A stretch of DNA of 64,000 bases from Lactococcus nasutitermitis. Lineage in GTDB: Bacteria > Bacillota > Bacilli > Lactobacillales > Streptococcaceae. The first letter of the stretch is position 1. The number at the start of each line of letters is the position of its first letter. The notes below the pieces were generated by a model, which was not told where the DNA came from, did not search any database, and saw only the letters and a program-made list of their open reading frames with translations. The position numbers and the translations under genes were made by a program. The stretch spans positions 62,001 through 126,000 of the forward strand of contig NZ_BOVQ01000002.1 of assembly GCF_018403765.1 (NCBI RefSeq), read 5' to 3'. Shown piece after piece: positions 34,793-44,544 of the stretch.

Positions 34793-36166
34793 TTATTTTA
34801 TTTTTGCTCTATCACGCGCATTGAGTACAGTGTTTAGAATGAGAACGACAATCAAGAAGCCAATAATCAAAGCAATTAATGCTGCGCTTCCTGCTTTTCC
34901 AGTCAATCCTAACAAACCTCCAGAAACAATATAATCAGAATCTGCAAAAGTGGAAGCAGCTCCAGCACCAAACGAACCAAGCGCTGGCATGATTAATAAT
35001 GGTCCCCAAGCCAAAATCAAACCATTAACAAATGAACCAATCACAGCACCACGGACACCACCAAAAGAATTTCCATAGACACCAGCAGCACCACCACAAA
35101 AGAAAATTCCAACAACACCAGGAATGATAACCGTTGTATGCAAGCCTAACATCGCAAGCATTGAGAAAATCCCCACAATAAATGACACGAAGAAACCAAT
35201 CAGAACAGCATTAGGAGCATAAGGAAAAACAATCGGTACATCAAGTGCAGGTTTAGAATTTGGAACTAATTTTTGAGCAATTCCTTGGAAAGCAGGAATA
35301 ATTTCTGCCAAAATCATTCGTACTCCTTGCAAGACAACAACAAAACCAGCTGCAAATGTTCCTGCTTGCGTGATGGCATAGACAATATAGTTTGTCCCAG
35401 CAGACATATCTTTTGCTTCAACAAAATGTGGTCCAGCAATCAAAGCCAAAACAATATAAACAACCATCATGACTAAAGAAATCGAAACCGTTGAATCTCG
35501 CAAAAATCCTAGATTTTGAGGGATATTCAGTTTTTCAGTTGATTTTTCTGGATCTTTATTTCCAAATTTTTCACCAAGCCAACCAGAAAGCGCATAGCCC
35601 ATATTCCCAGTATGTCCCATTGCAACACCATCATTTCCCGTCATTTTACGCATATAACGTTGCGTAAGTGCAGGTGTTACCGTCAATAATGTTCCCTCAA
35701 AAATTCCCCCAAGTAAAATCGTCAGCCAACCATTACCAAGTCCAGCTGAAATAAGTACAACAGCAGACATTGTTGATACGTAAAGCATGGCTTGTCCCGT
35801 CAAAAAAATATATTTAAAACGTGTCACACGCGCCAAAATAATATTAACTAAAAAGCCAACAAGCATAATCAAAGCAGCCGGTGTTCCAAACTTGACCAAA
35901 GCAAGTGCCACCACTGCTTCATTTGATGGAACAATCCCTTTTGCATTAAAAACGTGCTGAAACATTGCCGAAAAAGGTGTTAAAGAATTTACCAAAATCC
36001 CTGCTCCACCAGTCAATACTAGAAAGCCTGCAAAAGTCTTCACACCACCTTGAATAACAGCAGTTGCTGGTTTCTTTTGCAAAATCAAGCCAATCATCGC
36101 GATAATTCCGACCAATAAAGCCGGCGTTGTCGCAAATGAAACAATAAAATTCAAAAAGCCATTCAT
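34793..36166 (-). CDS. ulaA: PTS EIIC, ascorbate-type (UlaA family)
   Basis: A 457-residue membrane permease with about 11 hydrophobic segments. GNDGVAMGHTGNMGYALSGWLG and the surrounding loops are those of the UlaA/SgaT family, which imports L-ascorbate or related sugars with phosphorylation. It follows the EIIB gene by about 20 bp. Actual substrate is not shown by sequence; no ascorbate-6-phosphate lactonase or decarboxylase genes are nearby. Confidence 0.85.
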   Translation of the reverse strand: MNGFLNFIVSFATTPALLVGIIAMIGLILQKKPATAVIQGGVKTFAGFLVLTGGAGILVNSLTPFSAMFQHVFNAKGIVPSNEAVVALALVKFGTPAALIMLVGFLVNIILARVTRFKYIFLTGQAMLYVSTMSAVVLISAGLGNGWLTILLGGIFEGTLLTVTPALTQRYMRKMTGNDGVAMGHTGNMGYALSGWLGEKFGNKDPEKSTEKLNIPQNLGFLRDSTVSISLVMMVVYIVLALIAGPHFVEAKDMSAGTNYIVYAITQAGTFAAGFVVVLQGVRMILAEIIPAFQGIAQKLVPNSKPALDVPIVFPYAPNAVLIGFFVSFIVGIFSMLAMLGLHTTVIIPGVVGIFFCGGAAGVYGNSFGGVRGAVIGSFVNGLILAWGPLLIMPALGSFGAGAASTFADSDYIVSGGLLGLTGKAGSAALIALIIGFLIVVLILNTVLNARDRAKIK

Positions 36167-36188
36167 TTTCTATTCTCCTCCATTTTCA

Positions 36189-36488
36189 CTATTGATGTGA
36201 AATATTTTCAATATCCAATACTTTATTAAGTGCTTCACGGGCAATTTCTCTATCAATGATTGTTGTCAATGGCACAATTTTTTCCGCTGGAATATTAGGA
36301 AGTGCGCTCACCAATGTTGCCTCGACAAAGAAATAATCCGCAGCATCTGGTGTTGCTGAGCCAACATCCATATGGTCTAATTGAAATTGATCCAAGTCAA
36401 GTCCCTCCTCTTGCAAAATAGATTGCAAATTCATCTGAACCATAAAACTGGTTCCCAATCCTGATTGACATACACAAGCAAATTTCAT
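36189..36488 (-). CDS. ulaB: PTS EIIB, ascorbate-type (UlaB family)
   Basis: A 99-residue cytosolic EIIB. The phosphorylation loop VCQSGLGTSFMVQM contains the active Cys at residue 8. It takes phosphate from an EIIA and passes it to the sugar bound by EIIC. Starts two bases after the regulator's stop, so it is in one operon with the regulator and EIIC. Confidence 0.87.
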   Translation of the reverse strand: MKFACVCQSGLGTSFMVQMNLQSILQEEGLDLDQFQLDHMDVGSATPDAADYFFVEATLVSALPNIPAEKIVPLTTIIDREIAREALNKVLDIENISHQ

Positions 36489-36489
36489 T

Positions 36490-38484
36490 TTATTCGCTCC
36501 TTTCTTCTGTTGCTAATATTGTTTGTATTTCTGCAACTGTTGTTGCATTTAATAACCTTTGTAGCTCATCCTTGTTTGATAAGATTTTCGTAAGTGAAGA
36601 CAATGCACGAAGATGAGCTTCATTATCGACTGCTGAAAGAACGATAAACATTTTTATTTCATGCTTTGAATCTTCCAGTAAATTAACAGGATTTTCGCAT
36701 CTTAAAAGTGACATTCCAACCTTATTGACTCCATCTTCTGGACGGGCATGAGGAAGTGCAATTCCCATCCCCAAATCTATGAATGGTCCAAATTCTTTAA
36801 TACGATTTATAATTGCCGCAATATAAGTTTCTTCAATCGCTCCCGAATCAAGTAATGGCTGAGCAGCACGCGCAATCGCTTCTTCCCAGTTGAGTTTTTC
36901 AGTAGTAAACTGAATGGTGTTTGTTGTTAAAAGCTCTGAAAGCATCGGATTATTTTTCTCCTTCTCTCTATTATTGATAATCGTTACTTTTTTTAAAAGT
37001 ATTTTTTTAATTTCTTCATAATCCACATTTTCCTTTAGAAAAGGTGTCATTAACTTCAAGATACGTTCTGCTGATAAGGCAATAAAACTTGGTAATGCTA
37101 AATCCTGCACCACTTGATTATAGAGCAGACGAATTTCTTCTTCATCTGGAAAAGGAGAAAACAGATATATTTTTTTAGTTGTTCTGACTTCCAAAGTTGA
37201 AAAAATAACATCATAGGAATTTAGCGGAATTTCATCAAGTTGTACAATCGAAGTTGCCAATACAAATTCCATACTAGGAAATAAGTTTTCCAAACGTTTT
37301 TTCATGATTAAACTTGAGCTAATCCCATTGGCGCAAAGTATAATCGCTTTAATCGTCTTATTATTTCTCTTTTTATAAATCTCACTACCAAATAAAATCA
37401 CAAAATAAGCAAGTTCTTCTTCTGAAATGTTCCCAGTCAAGGAAAGTAAAGGTTTTAGAGCATTTTTCACTAAAGGAAAAAGTTCCGAATACTCTTGTTT
37501 TATCCTTGATAACAAAGGATTTCCCAATTCAAAATTATAAGTCAAACGAAAATATGCAGGAATTAAATGAGCAAGTAAAACATCAAAAGTCTTGCTGAAA
37601 TCATCAAATTCCATTGCTGCTAACTTCATAATATTTTCCATGATTTGAAAACTAATCCGATATAGAAAATCAAGTTGTCTATCTTGAAAAGCTGCATCAC
37701 TTGCACCAATGATTAAGGCAGTCAAATAATCTTTTTCACTCGCACGCAATTCTAATTCTCGAAAGTCAAATGCTGTCACTAAATGTGGAAGATTTGTCGT
37801 AATACTATGGTTTTCTCTTCTCAACACGATAAGGTGAGTAAAAAATAACAAAGGATAATATCTGCTATAAACAATCTTTAGCTTACTTTCATGAATAATT
37901 TCCTGTAAAAGTTGATGTGTTTGAGAAACTGCTAAGGGATTATTTTCATTGAGAATTTTTGAAAGAAGATAATAGCCAGCATTTTCAGTTAAATTTTGGA
38001 TTTTTTGATAGGCAACTTTTCGCAAGAGAATTTCTTCCCCCTTGAGTAAAAAGCCTTGTGAAGCATAATAATTAATGCTTATTTTTTCTAAATTTAACTC
38101 TTCTCTCAACTGCTTAATATCTGCCAAAATAGTATTTTTACTCGTCTCAAAAAATTCTTTGAGAACACTCACAGATGCTCCTTCATATTCCATGAAAAAT
38201 ATCAAATAAATCAAACTTTGACGTTCTATTTTCTTGATCGAAAGCCAGTAAGGATTATCAATAGCAAAACGAACTCTTTCAAGATTTATAGCTTGCTGAG
38301 GAAAAGCCAAAACATTATTTTGAACTTCAATTTCCCTGATATTTAAAGTTTTTAAATTTCTATTGATTGCTTCAACTAACTTAAACAATTCTTTTTTATT
38401 CAATCGTGTCTCTTTTAAGATTGCTTCTACTTTCCAAAAGCTTTGTTTTGCATAAAAGAACCTATCAAGATTATAGCCAATCAT
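36490..38484 (-). CDS. PRD transcriptional regulator with EIIB and EIIA domains
   Basis: A 664-residue BglG/MtlR-type activator or antiterminator. Order: N-terminal HTH segments (SVSVLKEFFETSKNTILADIKQL near 95-115), two PRDs (about 180-390), an EIIB-like domain with Cys in ILCANGISSSLIMK, and a C-terminal EIIA with the phosphorylatable His in GIALPHARPE (near 580). Start set at ATG 38484, which follows AAGGAGG; the 11 codons upstream in frame have no binding site. There is no separate EIIA gene beside EIIB/EIIC, so this domain may supply phosphate as well as sense it. Confidence 0.86.
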   Translation of the reverse strand: MIGYNLDRFFYAKQSFWKVEAILKETRLNKKELFKLVEAINRNLKTLNIREIEVQNNVLAFPQQAINLERVRFAIDNPYWLSIKKIERQSLIYLIFFMEYEGASVSVLKEFFETSKNTILADIKQLREELNLEKISINYYASQGFLLKGEEILLRKVAYQKIQNLTENAGYYLLSKILNENNPLAVSQTHQLLQEIIHESKLKIVYSRYYPLLFFTHLIVLRRENHSITTNLPHLVTAFDFRELELRASEKDYLTALIIGASDAAFQDRQLDFLYRISFQIMENIMKLAAMEFDDFSKTFDVLLAHLIPAYFRLTYNFELGNPLLSRIKQEYSELFPLVKNALKPLLSLTGNISEEELAYFVILFGSEIYKKRNNKTIKAIILCANGISSSLIMKKRLENLFPSMEFVLATSIVQLDEIPLNSYDVIFSTLEVRTTKKIYLFSPFPDEEEIRLLYNQVVQDLALPSFIALSAERILKLMTPFLKENVDYEEIKKILLKKVTIINNREKEKNNPMLSELLTTNTIQFTTEKLNWEEAIARAAQPLLDSGAIEETYIAAIINRIKEFGPFIDLGMGIALPHARPEDGVNKVGMSLLRCENPVNLLEDSKHEIKMFIVLSAVDNEAHLRALSSLTKILSNKDELQRLLNATTVAEIQTILATEERSE

Positions 38485-38589
38485 TTTTTCCTCCTTACAG
38501 CATTTATTATAATACAAAATTTCCTCATAAAATCACTTACTTGGTACAATTTAGGGCTATCATATTTTGTTTCAACTTGACCGATGTAT

Positions 38590-38623
38590 AAAAAATAATC
38601 AGTTTAAAAGCTGATTATTTTTT
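38590..38623 (-). terminator. Terminator of rbs operon
   Basis: Arms AAAAAATAATCAG and CTGATTATTTTTT around an eight-base loop, immediately past rbsB. Confidence 0.85.
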
Positions 38624-38641
38624 AATTCTAATGAATGACTT

Positions 38642-39607
38642 TCACCATTTATGTTCATTCACATTATCTTTAGTAATGAGATAAATAGGTGAGTTGATTG
38701 TCTTATCTACTTTTTTACCATCAAAATGGTCAAATGTAGCTTGTAAAGCCATTTGTCCAATCTTTGCAGGCTGTTGAGCAACTGTTGCTGTCACTGTACC
38801 ATCTTTAATAGCTGTGTGCGTTTCATCTTCTCCATCAATTCCAAAGATAGCCACTTTCAGTCCAGCAGATTGTACAGCTTTTGCAGCACCAAGAGCCATT
38901 TCATCATTTTGTGCAAAGATTGCTTGAACATCTTTATGAGATTGAAGCATATTTTGTGTTGTATTCAAGGCTGTTGTCCGGTCAAAATTCGCTGATTGAC
39001 TAGAAAGAATACTTAAACCAAGACTTTTTGCTTCACTATTAAAGCCATTTCCACGGTCAATCGTTGATGAAGCACCTGGAGTACCAGAGAGTTCTAACAC
39101 TTTTGCATCTTTTCCTACGTATTTTTCAACAGCTTCTGCTGCCATCTTCCCTGCTTTTACATTATCTGAAGCTACTGTTGCAAGCACTGTTCCGCCATTT
39201 GCCCCACGGTCCATACAAATCACAGGAATATGTGCATTGTTTGCAGCTTTGATTGCAGGTACTACTGCATCGGAATCTACAGGATTAATCAAAATAGCAT
39301 CTACATTCTGACTTACAAAGTTCTGAACATCATTCAGTTGCGTTGCTGAGTCATTTTGTGCATCAGAAATTGTCACTTTTGCACCATCTTTTTTTGCCAT
39401 TTTTGTGATAGCATTATCCATTGAGACAAAATAAGGATTGTTCGTTGTTGAAATTGACACACCGATTTTCAATTCGCTTGGCTTTTTATGACTGGTAGAA
39501 CTATTATTTCCAGAGCCATTACTTAACCCTGTGCCACCACACGCTGCGAGCGTTACAAGAGCAGCTGTTGCTACTGCTGTTAAAATGATTTTCTTTAAAT
39601 TTCTCAT
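38642..39607 (-). CDS. rbsB: Ribose ABC transporter substrate-binding lipoprotein
   Basis: A 321-residue lipoprotein. Signal peptide MRNLKKIILTAVATAALVTL with lipobox LAAC (Cys 23), so it is lipid-anchored outside the membrane. The mature part is a type I periplasmic-binding fold: GVSISTTNNPYFVSMDNAI, ILINPVDSDAVVPAI, VICMDRGANGG, IFAQNDEMALGA. It binds ribose and delivers it to RbsC. Last gene of rbsRKDACB. Confidence 0.95.
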   Translation of the reverse strand: MRNLKKIILTAVATAALVTLAACGGTGLSNGSGNNSSTSHKKPSELKIGVSISTTNNPYFVSMDNAITKMAKKDGAKVTISDAQNDSATQLNDVQNFVSQNVDAILINPVDSDAVVPAIKAANNAHIPVICMDRGANGGTVLATVASDNVKAGKMAAEAVEKYVGKDAKVLELSGTPGASSTIDRGNGFNSEAKSLGLSILSSQSANFDRTTALNTTQNMLQSHKDVQAIFAQNDEMALGAAKAVQSAGLKVAIFGIDGEDETHTAIKDGTVTATVAQQPAKIGQMALQATFDHFDGKKVDKTINSPIYLITKDNVNEHKW

Positions 39608-39630
39608 GAAATTTTTCTCCTTTATTTTTA

Positions 39631-40602
39631 TTAAGATTTACTTGTTTTATTTCTCAAAACATCGACTAATACAGCGATAAGAATAACAATTCCTTCAATC
39701 ACTTGTTGCCAAAAAGCAGAGACACCAATGATATTCAGTCCATTATTTAATACGCCTATAATCAATACACCAATAATCGTCCCAGTCATTCGACCTTTTC
39801 CGCCCATCAATGATGTTCCGCCAAGAACAACAGCGGCTATCGCATACATCTCATAGCCAGTACCTGCTTGTGGTGTTGCTGATGATAAGCGTGATGTGAT
39901 GATTAAACCACTCAAAGCTGACATTACACCAGAAATCGTATAAATGATAACTTTAACTTTATTGAGCTTAACACCTGAAATATACGCTGCTTTTTCATTT
40001 CCTCCTAGAGCATATACTGATTTTCCAAATGCTGTTTTGTGAAGTAAAATATATAAAATGATAAACACAATAACCATTAAAATAACTGGAAAAGGGATGC
40101 CAAATAAATACCCCTGTCCAATATAAGCTAAGAAAAATCCGCTCATATGTTTAGTAATGGGATTTCCATTAGTAAAAACTAAGGTTGCACCACGATACAC
40201 CATTTGTGTTGCTAAAGTGACGATGAACGGTGCCAATTTTCCATATGCAACTAACAATCCATTGATTGCTCCCAAAAATCCACCAAGTAAAATAGCAATG
40301 AGTACAGCCAAAGGTAACGGCATTCCTTGTGCAATTAGTCCCGCGGAAATCGCACTAGATAATGCCAAAATCGCACCAACAGACAAGTCAATTCCTGAAG
40401 TTAAGATAACAAAAGTCATACCAAAGGCGATAAAGCCATTTGCAGTTACTTGTAAAAGTAAGTTTAAAAGATTATTCGTTGTTAAAAAGTTTGGATTAAT
40501 CGCTGTAATAATTATCATCAAAGCAATTAAAGCAATGAGTGTCGTTAGACTACTCAATTTTTTAGTGAGTGCTTTCACTTCTTTCTCCTTATCACTTTGC
40601 AA
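39631..40602 (-). CDS. rbsC: Ribose ABC transporter permease
   Basis: A 323-residue membrane protein with about eight to ten helices. GMTFVILTSGIDLSVGAILALSSA and AVVLGGTSLMGGKGRMTGT are signatures of the RbsC/AraH permease family. It forms the channel for ribose as a dimer with two RbsA domains. Between rbsA and rbsB in the operon. Confidence 0.95.
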   Translation of the reverse strand: MQSDKEKEVKALTKKLSSLTTLIALIALMIIITAINPNFLTTNNLLNLLLQVTANGFIAFGMTFVILTSGIDLSVGAILALSSAISAGLIAQGMPLPLAVLIAILLGGFLGAINGLLVAYGKLAPFIVTLATQMVYRGATLVFTNGNPITKHMSGFFLAYIGQGYLFGIPFPVILMVIVFIILYILLHKTAFGKSVYALGGNEKAAYISGVKLNKVKVIIYTISGVMSALSGLIITSRLSSATPQAGTGYEMYAIAAVVLGGTSLMGGKGRMTGTIIGVLIIGVLNNGLNIIGVSAFWQQVIEGIVILIAVLVDVLRNKTSKS

Positions 40603-40643
40603 GGCAAAGTTTTTTATTTACATATTTTTATTGAACACTATCA

Positions 40644-42119
40644 TTAACTTCCCGTGGCAAGTGACATGACTTTTTCTTGCGTTGCTTCTGCCTTTGATAA
40701 TACTCCTGCAATCTCGCCCTCGTGCATCACAACGATACGGTCAGAGACACCGAGAATTTCTGGAAGGTCAGAGGAAACCATGATGATAGGTACACCACGC
40801 TCAGCAAGTTCATTCATCAACTGATAAATTTCACGCTTAGCTCCGACATCAACTCCTCGTGTCGGTTCATCAAGTATCAACACTTTAGGAGCAATACCAA
40901 TCCATTTAGCTAAAACAACTTTTTGCTGATTACCACCTGATAAATCTCCAACGAGCATTTCTTCATCGGTTGCTTTAACCTTTAGACGTTCAACTAAACT
41001 TTTAACAAAAGTATGAGCTGTTTTGTCATCAAAGAGTCCATGATGAATGAAATCTTTTGTGCTTGGTAAAGTGACATTATCTTTGATTGAAAAATCAAGT
41101 ACTAACCCTTCTTCTTTTCTATCTTCTGTTAAAAATCCAATGCCCTGTCTAATTGCTTCTGCTGGATTTTTAATTTTGATTTCTTGATTATTGAGTTTGA
41201 TTGTTCCCGAATGAAGTTTATCAATTCCAAATATTGCGCGCATCACTTCTGTTCGCCCTGCGCCCATCAATCCTGAAAATCCTAGAATTTCTCCACTTTT
41301 TACTTCAAAAGATATATTTTTAAATAATCCTCCTGTGAGATTTTGAGCTTCAAATATTACTTCTCGAATTGTCGCTGTTTTCTCAGGATAATAATCCGTG
41401 ATTTCTCGTCCTACCATTTTTCGTACTAAATCATCAACGTTTGTTTCTTTTGTTAGCTGAGTGTCAATGACTAATCCATCACGCATTACTGTAACGAAAT
41501 CTGTGATTTTAAAAATTTCTTCCATACGATGTGAAATATAAACAATTCCTACACCTTTTTCTTTCAATCCATGAATGACATTAAATAGTCGTTCAACTTC
41601 ATGCTCTGTTAACGCTGCTGTTGGCTCGTCCATGATGAGAATTTTTAGTGATGATAAAAAACTTTTTGCAATCTCTACCATTTGTTGCTGCCCAACGGAA
41701 AGATGTGAAATTTCAATATTGAGAGGAATATCTACACCAAGTTGTTCAAAAGCATCACTCGCTTTTTTCTGCATACTTTTTGTATCTAACAAACCAAATT
41801 TATTTTTGATTTCACGTCCTAAAAATAAATTTTCAAGGACAGTTAAATCAGGCCAAGTATTCATTTCCTGATGAATAAAACTAATGCCAAAATGTTCGGC
41901 TTCTTGTGGATTATGGAAAACTTTTTCTACACCATCAATAATAATTTTTCCTCCAGTTGCTGGGAATAAACCTGTTAAAATATTCATCAAAGTAGATTTT
42001 CCTGCACCGTTTTCTCCCATCAGTGCATGAACCTCACCTGAACGAATCGTTAAATCAATGTTTTCAAGTACCTTATTTGAGCCAAAGGATTTTGAAATAT
42101 TGTGCATTTCAATTTTCAT
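40644..42119 (-). CDS. rbsA: Ribose ABC transporter ATPase
   Basis: A 491-residue protein with two fused ABC domains. The first has Walker A GENGAGKST (near 36-44), signature LSVGQQQMVEIAK and Walker B ILIMDEPTAAL; the second has a degenerate Walker A (GLMGAGRTEV) as usual in this family, signature LSGGNQQKVVLAKW and LILDEPTRGVDVG. It powers ribose import. Length and domain order are normal. Confidence 0.96.
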   Translation of the reverse strand: MKIEMHNISKSFGSNKVLENIDLTIRSGEVHALMGENGAGKSTLMNILTGLFPATGGKIIIDGVEKVFHNPQEAEHFGISFIHQEMNTWPDLTVLENLFLGREIKNKFGLLDTKSMQKKASDAFEQLGVDIPLNIEISHLSVGQQQMVEIAKSFLSSLKILIMDEPTAALTEHEVERLFNVIHGLKEKGVGIVYISHRMEEIFKITDFVTVMRDGLVIDTQLTKETNVDDLVRKMVGREITDYYPEKTATIREVIFEAQNLTGGLFKNISFEVKSGEILGFSGLMGAGRTEVMRAIFGIDKLHSGTIKLNNQEIKIKNPAEAIRQGIGFLTEDRKEEGLVLDFSIKDNVTLPSTKDFIHHGLFDDKTAHTFVKSLVERLKVKATDEEMLVGDLSGGNQQKVVLAKWIGIAPKVLILDEPTRGVDVGAKREIYQLMNELAERGVPIIMVSSDLPEILGVSDRIVVMHEGEIAGVLSKAEATQEKVMSLATGS

Positions 42120-42137
42120 TTCTACACTTTTTTCCTT

Positions 42138-42536
42138 TCAAATAATCACACCAGATTGTAAGATAACATTAGAATATGGTGTTGCTTCTCCTGTTCTCAC
42201 AATAGCTTTTACATTTTTTGTCATTGCTTTTAGCTCATCGTGACTGACAAAGACTACTTCTACATCTTGCGGAAGTTTTTCCAAAAACTTTTCTAATTGC
42301 AAGGGATTTTTTTCTTTAATTTCCTCAGCAAGATATATTTTTTCAACGAGGACATTTTCAAGATAACTATCAATCACATCTTGAAAACTTGGTAAGTTCT
42401 TTCTTAATGCCAAATCAATTTTTTTGATATCTTTTGGAACTGGTAAGCCCAAGTCACTAATACATACTTGGTCAGTATGTCCTAGGTCATCTACAACTTT
42501 TGCTAACTCACTATTCAAGATTCCATTTTTTTTCAT
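42138..42536 (-). CDS. rbsD: D-ribose pyranase
   Basis: A 132-residue enzyme that converts beta-pyranose to furanose ribose for RbsK. Signatures: MKKNGILNSELAKVVDDLGHTD (start with catalytic-type His) and ISDLGLPVPK, ending RTGEATPYSNVILQSGVII. The start at 42536 is preferred over the in-frame ATG at 42545 because it matches the family and has GGGG at a proper distance. It overlaps the rbsK 3' end by 26 bp. Confidence 0.94.
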   Translation of the reverse strand: MKKNGILNSELAKVVDDLGHTDQVCISDLGLPVPKDIKKIDLALRKNLPSFQDVIDSYLENVLVEKIYLAEEIKEKNPLQLEKFLEKLPQDVEVVFVSHDELKAMTKNVKAIVRTGEATPYSNVILQSGVII

Positions 42537-43422
42537 AGTTCTCATGCCCCTTTATTTCTTTCAACGTCGGCATTCCTCCTTGTGCACCAAATTTTTGTAC
42601 AGAGAGATGTGAGGCAATAACAGCAAATTTTATCGCTTCTTTAATTTCCAACTTTTTGCTGATTGCAACTGCAAAAGCACCGTTAAAAGTATCTCCTGCT
42701 CCAGTTGTATCTATTGCTTTTGCTGGAATTGCTGGTATCACTTGAAATTGAGTGCCATCATGTAAAGCCACACCTTTTATACCTAATGTCACAATCAATT
42801 TATTCGGATATTTTTTTAATCCGTCTTCTAAACTCAGATCAGGAAATAAATCTTTATATTCATGCTCATTGGGGGTAATATAATCTACAAAGTCAAGCAT
42901 TTCTGTATCTGTTTTTCTTGCTGGTGCTGGATTATACAATACTTTAATAGTGTTTGCCTTACAAAATTTTGCTATTTGTAAATTTACCTCATGAGGAATT
43001 TCATTTTGAAGAACAACAAGTTCACTTTCTTTTATTGTTTCCCATTCTTGTGTCCATGTTTCGGTGGTGATTGCACTGTTCGCTCCTGGAATGATGATGA
43101 TGCGATTATCATTATCATAAATCGTAATTTGAGCAATCCCTGTTATTTGTGGTATCGTTCCCACATTATCACAAAAAATTTGATTATTTTTCAAATTTAA
43201 AATAAGTTCTTTGCCAAAAGTGTCATCTCCTACTGCTCCCAGCATTGTTACGCTTGTCTTTTCGGTAGATAATCTTGAGATCGCAACAGCTTGATTTGCT
43301 CCCTTACCTCCGGGAACCATTGAAAAACTTTGTCCGACGATTGTTTCTCCTGCTTCTGGTATTTTTTTAGTACTTGTCACTAAATCCATGGAAATACTTC
43401 CAACGACTGTTATCTTTTTCAT
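42511..43422 (-). CDS. rbsK: Ribokinase
   Basis: A 303-residue PfkB-family sugar kinase. Signature 1, GGKGANQAVAISRL (near 38-51), and signature 2, DTTGAGDTFNGAFAVAI (near 247, catalytic Asp of GAGD). It phosphorylates ribose at C5 with ATP, supplying ribose-5-phosphate for prs and tkt, both in this window. Six bases follow the rbsR stop; overlaps rbsD. Confidence 0.96.
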   Translation of the reverse strand: MKKITVVGSISMDLVTSTKKIPEAGETIVGQSFSMVPGGKGANQAVAISRLSTEKTSVTMLGAVGDDTFGKELILNLKNNQIFCDNVGTIPQITGIAQITIYDNDNRIIIIPGANSAITTETWTQEWETIKESELVVLQNEIPHEVNLQIAKFCKANTIKVLYNPAPARKTDTEMLDFVDYITPNEHEYKDLFPDLSLEDGLKKYPNKLIVTLGIKGVALHDGTQFQVIPAIPAKAIDTTGAGDTFNGAFAVAISKKLEIKEAIKFAVIASHLSVQKFGAQGGMPTLKEIKGHENYEKKWNLE

Positions 43423-43428
43423 TCCTTT

Positions 43429-44412
43429 TTAGTGTTCCTTTCTTTTTCTTAAAGTTTCCCGTTCTACATAATGGATGGGCAATTCAATTCTCTTTTTTTC
43501 AATATGCTGTTCGTTGTCAATCTCATAAATGAGTTTTGCAGCTTCTTCTCCCATTTTATAAGCAGATTGATGAATCGTTGATAAGGCTGGATACACAAAT
43601 TGGCTAATGAGTATATCATCATAGCCTATCACTTGAATATCTTCTGGAATTTTCTTACCTCTAGCCAAAATCTCATGAATAAATGCAATACCATGAATAT
43701 CCGATGGTGCAATGATAGTATCTACTTCTTGAAATTCATTAAGTAGTTTATTGGCTTCCACTTGAATATCTTCAAAATTGTAACTATTGCTATAAAACTT
43801 TTGATAATGAACATTGGTGGTTTCAAGAAAATCAACACTTGCTTTAAAACGATTATTGATATTGATGGCTGTTACTGGTCCACTAACAACAGCAATATTT
43901 TTTCCACCTGCTTCTACTACGATTTTTGCTGCAAGTTTGCCCCCCTCTTCATTATTGGAAAAAACACCATAATTACTTTTATGACCTACTCGGTCAACGA
44001 TAACCATTGGAAGGTCAATGTCAGGAAATTTCTCTGAAAAATCGTGAGTTGTGATAACTCCAGCAGCATTTGTTTGAACAAGAACTTTAAGATAATCTTC
44101 TTCTAATGCTTCGTCCTCTCCGATATTTCCAAGCATCACTCTGTAACCTTTTTCTTGCAGAAATTCTTCTACACCTTTGGCAAGCATGGGGAAAAATGGA
44201 TTGGAAATATCTGGTAAAAGTAAGCCAACAAGCTGATTTCTCTTTGTCTTTAGAGAACGTGCTGAAAGATTAGGAACAAATTTTAATTTCTTAATTGTTT
44301 TTTCAATCTTTTCTTGCGCTTCTTTTCCTACATAGCCATTTTGAGAAATATAACGCGAAACTGTTGATTTTGACACTCCAGCCTCTTGTGCAACTTGTTT
44401 AATTGTAACCAC
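43429..44412 (-). CDS. rbsR: Ribose operon repressor, LacI family
   Basis: A 327-residue regulator. Helix-turn-helix TIKQVAQEAGVSKSTVSRYI (residues 3-22), hinge LSARSLKTKRN, and a periplasmic-binding-like effector domain (GLLLPDISNPFFPMLAKGVE). First gene of the rbs operon, so it represses its own synthesis together with uptake genes until ribose binds. A palindromic site lies between its ribosome binding site and promoter region. Confidence 0.94.
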   Translation of the reverse strand: MVTIKQVAQEAGVSKSTVSRYISQNGYVGKEAQEKIEKTIKKLKFVPNLSARSLKTKRNQLVGLLLPDISNPFFPMLAKGVEEFLQEKGYRVMLGNIGEDEALEEDYLKVLVQTNAAGVITTHDFSEKFPDIDLPMVIVDRVGHKSNYGVFSNNEEGGKLAAKIVVEAGGKNIAVVSGPVTAININNRFKASVDFLETTNVHYQKFYSNSYNFEDIQVEANKLLNEFQEVDTIIAPSDIHGIAFIHEILARGKKIPEDIQVIGYDDILISQFVYPALSTIHQSAYKMGEEAAKLIYEIDNEQHIEKKRIELPIHYVERETLRKRKEH

Positions 44413-44424
44413 ATTTCCTCCTTA

Positions 44425-44438
44425 TGGTACCGTTCCCA
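44425..44438. promoter_or_regulatory. RbsR/CcpA-type operator
   Basis: TGGTACCGTTCCCA, a 14-bp imperfect palindrome with central CG, 13 bp before the rbsR ATG. It fits the general LacI/GalR-family operator plan and differs at two positions from the cre consensus, so either RbsR or CcpA could bind. Confidence 0.55.
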
Positions 44439-44512
44439 TTTATTTACAAAATAAATATACCGCTTTCTTTTAAATTTGTCAAGAGAATTTTATTTCTTTT
44501 TCGTTACAAAAT

Positions 44513-44540
44513 AAAAAAGTGCTTTACTGCAACTTTTTTT
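44513..44540 (-). terminator. Terminator of purB
   Basis: AAAAAAGTGC and GCAACTTTTTTT with a six-base loop and one bulge. Confidence 0.7.
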
Positions 44541-44544
44541 ATTT

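Noticed and set aside
44425-44438. Confident assignment of the rbs site to CcpA
   Set aside because: Two mismatches to cre and equal fit to a RbsR operator, so it is listed as either.
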